A stretch of 10,914 bases of DNA from the NCBI GenBank assembly GCA_050742975.1, contig JBOGDQ010000205.1, positions 1 through 10,914 on the forward strand, in the 5' to 3' direction. This DNA is from JBDTGE01 sp050742975 (GTDB lineage: Bacteria > Actinomycetota > Actinomycetes > Mycobacteriales > Jatrophihabitantaceae). This document shows, in pieces, positions 8,460-10,914 of the stretch. The translations under genes and the position numbers were made by a program. The number at the start of each line of letters is the position of its first letter. Positions within the stretch are counted from its first letter, which is position 1. The notes beneath the pieces were generated by a model that was given only the letters and a program-made list of their open reading frames with translations, did not search any database and was not told where the DNA came from.

Positions 8460-9128
8460 TCAGATCCGCTGGTTGATGCACTGGTTGTACTCCGACGAGC
8501 CGCGCTGCAGGTCGAAGCAGTCCCGGAGCTTGTTGTAGTAGACGACCGTCAGCACCGTGGCCAGGACAGCGCCCACCAGCGCGCAGGACAGCCCGGTGAT
8601 CGCCATCGACCTGCCCTCCTTGGCGGGCCTGCGGTTGGCCTCGGTCAGCGCGATCGCGCCGAAGATGATGGCCGGGATTATCAGCAGCGCGTCGAAGATG
8701 CTCAACCAGCAGAACACGATCGAGCCGATGCCCAGGACCATCGCCGCGATCGCCTTACCGTTGCCGGTCCGCGGCGGCGGGTAGTGCAGGTTGTACGGAG
8801 GGGGCGGCGGCACCGACGGGAAGTTCGGGGACGGCGGCGGCTGGCTGCCGTACGGAGGATACGGCGGCGGCTGGCTGCCGTAGGTCGGGTAACCCGGCGG
8901 CGGACCGTAGGGCGCGGGCTGGGGCGCGGTGACCGGTCCGCTGTAGCCGGGCGGCGCGTACTCCGGCGCGATCGGGTAGTCGGGCTTGCCGAACCGGTAC
9001 GGGTCGAAGTCGGCCGGCACGTCCTTGTCGAGGGAGACCGGTTCGGATGTCGGCTGGGATCCCCATCGCGCCGCGGCGCCCTCGAGCGGCTCGGTGCCGT
9101 CCTCGCCCGAGGGTGGAGGGGTACTCAT
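8460..9128 (-). CDS. DUF4190 membrane protein with proline-rich N-terminal tail
   Basis: The protein has 222 residues. Residues 1-120 are a disordered tail, acidic at first and then rich in Pro, Tyr and Gly, with YGSQPPP occurring twice (83-89 and 93-99). The DUF4190 domain follows: NGKAIAAMVLGIGSIVF (123-139), a second hydrophobic part around LLIIPAIIFGAIAL (148-161), then R-R-x-A-K-E-G-R-SMAITGLSCALVGAVLATVL (166-193). This gives about two to three membrane segments. The C-terminal 25 residues carry two cysteines, C204 and C217, probably outside the cell and able to pair. The start on the complement at 9128 is supported by GGAAGGG (9142-9136) seven bases upstream. The frame is open further upstream, but the extension is Arg-rich and overlaps the divergent gene. 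Function is unknown; the protein resembles its neighbour the RDD protein in having a Pro/Tyr-rich cytosolic tail on a membrane domain. Confidence 0.87.
   Translation of the reverse strand: MSTPPPSGEDGTEPLEGAAARWGSQPTSEPVSLDKDVPADFDPYRFGKPDYPIAPEYAPPGYSGPVTAPQPAPYGPPPGYPTYGSQPPPYPPYGSQPPPSPNFPSVPPPPPYNLHYPPPRTGNGKAIAAMVLGIGSIVFCWLSIFDALLIIPAIIFGAIALTEANRRPAKEGRSMAITGLSCALVGAVLATVLTVVYYNKLRDCFDLQRGSSEYNQCINQRI
8831..8882 (-). repeat. Direct repeat of 22 bp in the proline-rich tail of the DUF4190 gene
   Basis: Two identical 22-bp copies at 8831-8852 and 8861-8882, offset by 30 bp, encode the two YGSQPPP segments. The repeat is in frame, so length changes by recombination would not disrupt the gene. 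Confidence 0.9.
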
Positions 9129-9167
9129 CGGTGATCCCTTCCAGCCGATTTCAGGTTGTCGTCCCCG

Positions 9168-9173
9168 ACTGTA
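9168..9173 (-). promoter_or_regulatory. Candidate -10 box for the DUF4190 gene
   Basis: On the complement, TACAGT (9173-9168) fits the TAnnnT pattern and would start transcription near 9161, giving a leader of about 33 nt that contains the GGAAGGG ribosome site. No convincing -35 was found 17-18 nt upstream. Confidence 0.45.
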
Positions 9174-9239
9174 GCCAACGAAGGGCTCCCAGACCGGATG
9201 CCCGCGGACGGCGCGCGCGACCGGCGTCGCTTCCGCACG

Positions 9240-9245
9240 TAGACT
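9240..9245 (+). promoter_or_regulatory. -10 box of a leaderless promoter for the four-helix membrane gene
   Basis: TAGACT at 9240-9245 is followed by six bases and then the GTG at 9252, so transcription would begin at the start codon. This TAnnnT-to-start spacing is the typical layout of leaderless actinobacterial genes. There is no Shine-Dalgarno sequence between the box and the GTG. A GCGACC at 9217-9222, 17 nt upstream, is a weak -35 candidate. Confidence 0.65.
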
Positions 9246-9251
9246 GCGCCG

Positions 9252-10208
9252 GTGAGCGACACAGCAGGCAAGCGCCCCGGCAAGTCGGTGTCCCTGGACA
9301 AGCGAGGCGAGTCCACGGGCCAGAAGGCCAACGGGAAACCCGCAGCCGCGCCCAGGAAGGCACTCGGCAGGCCGAACGGTGCCGCGGATCGGACGCCGAC
9401 GCCGTCCGTGCCGATCCCGTGGACGATCCAGTGGGCGACGATCGCCATCGGCGCGCAGATCGTGTTCACGCTGGTGCGCGGGCTGTCGATCCGCGGTTAC
9501 ACCAGCGAGCTCACCACGTGGCTGATCAACTCCAACCACAAGGCCAAGAAGCCGATCCCGGACGCGAAGTACGCCACGCAGATCCCGCACGACCTGTCCT
9601 CGCTGCGCAACGGGATGCTGATCCAGGGCGTGGTCGTCTGCATCGCCATGGCGATCCTCGGGTTCAGCATCCGGCGGGCCCGCGGTGCGAGCGGTGCGCG
9701 CTGGGCGCTGCTGGTCATCATCGTGCTGACGAGCGGCCCGCTCGCGATCGCCCCGGTCGCCGGCTTCCCGACCGTCCCCAAGATCGCCGGCGTGCTGATG
9801 GGCGTGGCCTCGATCGCGGTGATCATCCTCATCCTGCTGCCCGCATCGCTGCGTTACTTCCGGGCCTGCAAGGCGGCGACGCGACCGGAGGGCGCCCCGG
9901 TGCGTCCGGGGCTGGCCTCGATGCTGACCGGACGGGGTGCGGCCGGCGGTGGTGCGGCCGGACGGCCAGCAGCCGTTCGCCCGGCGGCCGGGCGTGGCCT
10001 GCTCGGCTCGCTGCTCGCGCCGCGTCCGCCCCGGGCGTCGACTCCCGCGGCCGGCTCCACGGTGCCCGCCAAGCCAGACTCGGCCAACCCGCCCCGGCCG
10101 AAGTCGAAGGCCAAGGTGCGGGTCGAGGCCGAGGCCGTCGCAAAGGGAGCCGAGCTCGCCCGGACGCGCGCGAAGGCAAGCAAGTCGCGGCGTACCGAGA
10201 CCACATGA
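9252..10208 (+). CDS. Unrecognised four-helix membrane protein with long basic tails
   Basis: I do not recognise a named family for this 318-residue protein. Residues 1-53 are a basic, Lys/Arg/Pro/Ala-rich tail. Four hydrophobic segments follow at about 57-75, 122-140, 150-172 and 178-198. A polar loop of some 45 residues (76-121), probably on the outer face, separates the first pair. Residues 204-318 are a basic, Ala/Pro/Gly-rich and probably disordered cytosolic tail ending in Lys/Arg/Ala-rich sequence (284-318). The even helix count and basic ends put both tails inside. GTG 9252 is supported by the TAGACT box six bases upstream and by the absence of any better start. The last four bases (ATGA) overlap the start of the dehydrogenase gene, so the two form an operon. 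Basic tails could bind nucleic acid or acidic lipids (inference only). Confidence 0.8.
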   Translation: MSDTAGKRPGKSVSLDKRGESTGQKANGKPAAAPRKALGRPNGAADRTPTPSVPIPWTIQWATIAIGAQIVFTLVRGLSIRGYTSELTTWLINSNHKAKKPIPDAKYATQIPHDLSSLRNGMLIQGVVVCIAMAILGFSIRRARGASGARWALLVIIVLTSGPLAIAPVAGFPTVPKIAGVLMGVASIAVIILILLPASLRYFRACKAATRPEGAPVRPGLASMLTGRGAAGGGAAGRPAAVRPAAGRGLLGSLLAPRPPRASTPAAGSTVPAKPDSANPPRPKSKAKVRVEAEAVAKGAELARTRAKASKSRRTETT

Positions 10209-10914
10209 GCACCGCCCTCGTGACCGGCGCGAGTGCCGGACTCGGGGCCGAGTTCGCCCGTCAGCTCGCGGCGTCCGGGCACGACCTGGTGCTGGTCGCG
10301 CGGGACACCGCTCGCCTGGAGGCCATGCGCGACGAGCTGGCGAAAGTGCACGGGGTTGCCGTCGAGGTGCTCGCCGCAGACCTGGTGACCGACGACGGCT
10401 GCGCGGCCGTCGCGGCGCGGGTGAGCGATCCGGACCGGCCGATCGACGTGCTCGTGAACAACGCCGGGCTCGGGACGTACCGGCCGTTCGGCACCGCGAC
10501 GCTGGAGGCCGAGGAGCGCCAGCTCGACCTGAACGTGCGGTCCGTCCTGCGGATCACGCACGCGGCGGTGCCGGTGATGACCGCGCGCGGCTCGGGTCAG
10601 ATCATCAATATCTCCTCGGTGTCCGCATTCGTGCCGCGCGGTGCGAACGCCAGCTACGGCGCGAGCAAGGCATGGGTGACGCTGTTCAGCGAGGCGCTGT
10701 CGGTGCAGCTGACCGGGACGGGCGTCACCGTCACCGCGATCTGCCCGGGCTTCACGCGCACCGAGTTCCACCAGCGCGCGCACGCCGACATGTCGCACGT
10801 GCCGGAGCGGATGTGGCTGGACGCGTCGGTAGTCGTGCGCGAAGGGCTCGCCGACGCCGCGCGAGGCAAGCCGATCAGCGTCCCGAGCCGGCAGTACAAG
10901 GCGCTCGTCGGGGC
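10205..10914 (+). CDS. Short-chain dehydrogenase/reductase (SDR), 3' truncated by window
   Basis: This is a classical SDR oxidoreductase using NAD(H) or NADP(H). The substrate cannot be told from sequence. About 236 residues are visible, close to the usual 250-270. The Rossmann cofactor motif TGASAGLG is at residues 7-14. An Asp in the expected area, within LAADLV, would contact the adenine ring. NNAG is at 85-88. The catalytic residues are S138 (in IINISSVS) and Y151-GAS-K155, followed by the usual CPGFTRTEF. Residues such as VARDTARLEAM after the second strand, with an Arg, suggest NADP(H) preference (inference). ATG 10205 overlaps the previous stop as ATGA, indicating translational coupling. 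The frame has no stop before the window end. Confidence 0.93.
   Translation, partial: MSTALVTGASAGLGAEFARQLAASGHDLVLVARDTARLEAMRDELAKVHGVAVEVLAADLVTDDGCAAVAARVSDPDRPIDVLVNNAGLGTYRPFGTATLEAEERQLDLNVRSVLRITHAAVPVMTARGSGQIINISSVSAFVPRGANASYGASKAWVTLFSEALSVQLTGTGVTVTAICPGFTRTEFHQRAHADMSHVPERMWLDASVVVREGLADAARGKPISVPSRQYKALVG

Noticed and set aside
8431..8462. Short inverted repeat TGACG/CGTCA between the convergent DUF2752 and DUF4190 genes as a bidirectional terminator
   Set aside because: Only five base pairs, and both arms are made largely of the two stop codons, so the symmetry is expected by chance.

Overview
The window is GC-rich (roughly 70% by eye), with GTG and TTG starts, tightly packed genes and actinobacterial protein types: HspR, DUF2510, DUF2752, DUF4190, and RDD proteins with proline/tyrosine tails. 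It most likely comes from the chromosome of an actinomycete. Genus cannot be set from the sequence alone. No rRNA, tRNA, transposase, integrase, phage structural gene or CRISPR array is visible.

Left half (1-5632): the heat-shock chaperone operon dnaK (C-terminal part) - grpE - dnaJ (DnaJ1 type) - hspR - clpB, all on the + strand. dnaK/grpE overlap by 4 nt and dnaJ/hspR are 1 nt apart, so these are probably translationally coupled. DnaK, DnaJ and GrpE form the refolding machine, ClpB extracts proteins from aggregates with DnaK, and HspR is the MerR-family repressor that in actinobacteria uses DnaK as co-repressor. The HspR operator (HAIR) should lie upstream of dnaK, outside the window; I found none inside it.

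The most unusual feature is a family of three 48-bp near-perfect palindromes at 2997-3044, 5637-5684 and 6151-6198. They have 19-nt arms and a 10-nt centre, lie in the same orientation, and each starts 4-8 nt after a stop codon. They occupy three consecutive gene junctions: hspR/clpB, clpB/immunity-like gene, and immunity-like gene/serine hydrolase. Their length and sequence are conserved well beyond what a simple terminator needs, and none is followed by a T-tract.

Middle (5685-8433): a promoter-led small membrane protein (superinfection-immunity-like plus DUF2510), a lipoprotein serine hydrolase of the beta-lactamase/penicillin-binding fold with a possible leaderless start, an intergenic region with two mutually exclusive hairpins, then an RDD membrane protein with a 15-bp tandem repeat and a DUF2752 membrane protein.

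Right (8460-10914): a convergent DUF4190 membrane protein on the - strand, a divergent promoter region (9129-9251), and a + strand pair. The pair is an unrecognised four-helix membrane protein with a clear leaderless promoter (TAGACT six bases before GTG) and, overlapping by 4 nt, a short-chain dehydrogenase cut by the window end. Apart from the chaperones, most genes encode small cell-envelope proteins of unknown function.
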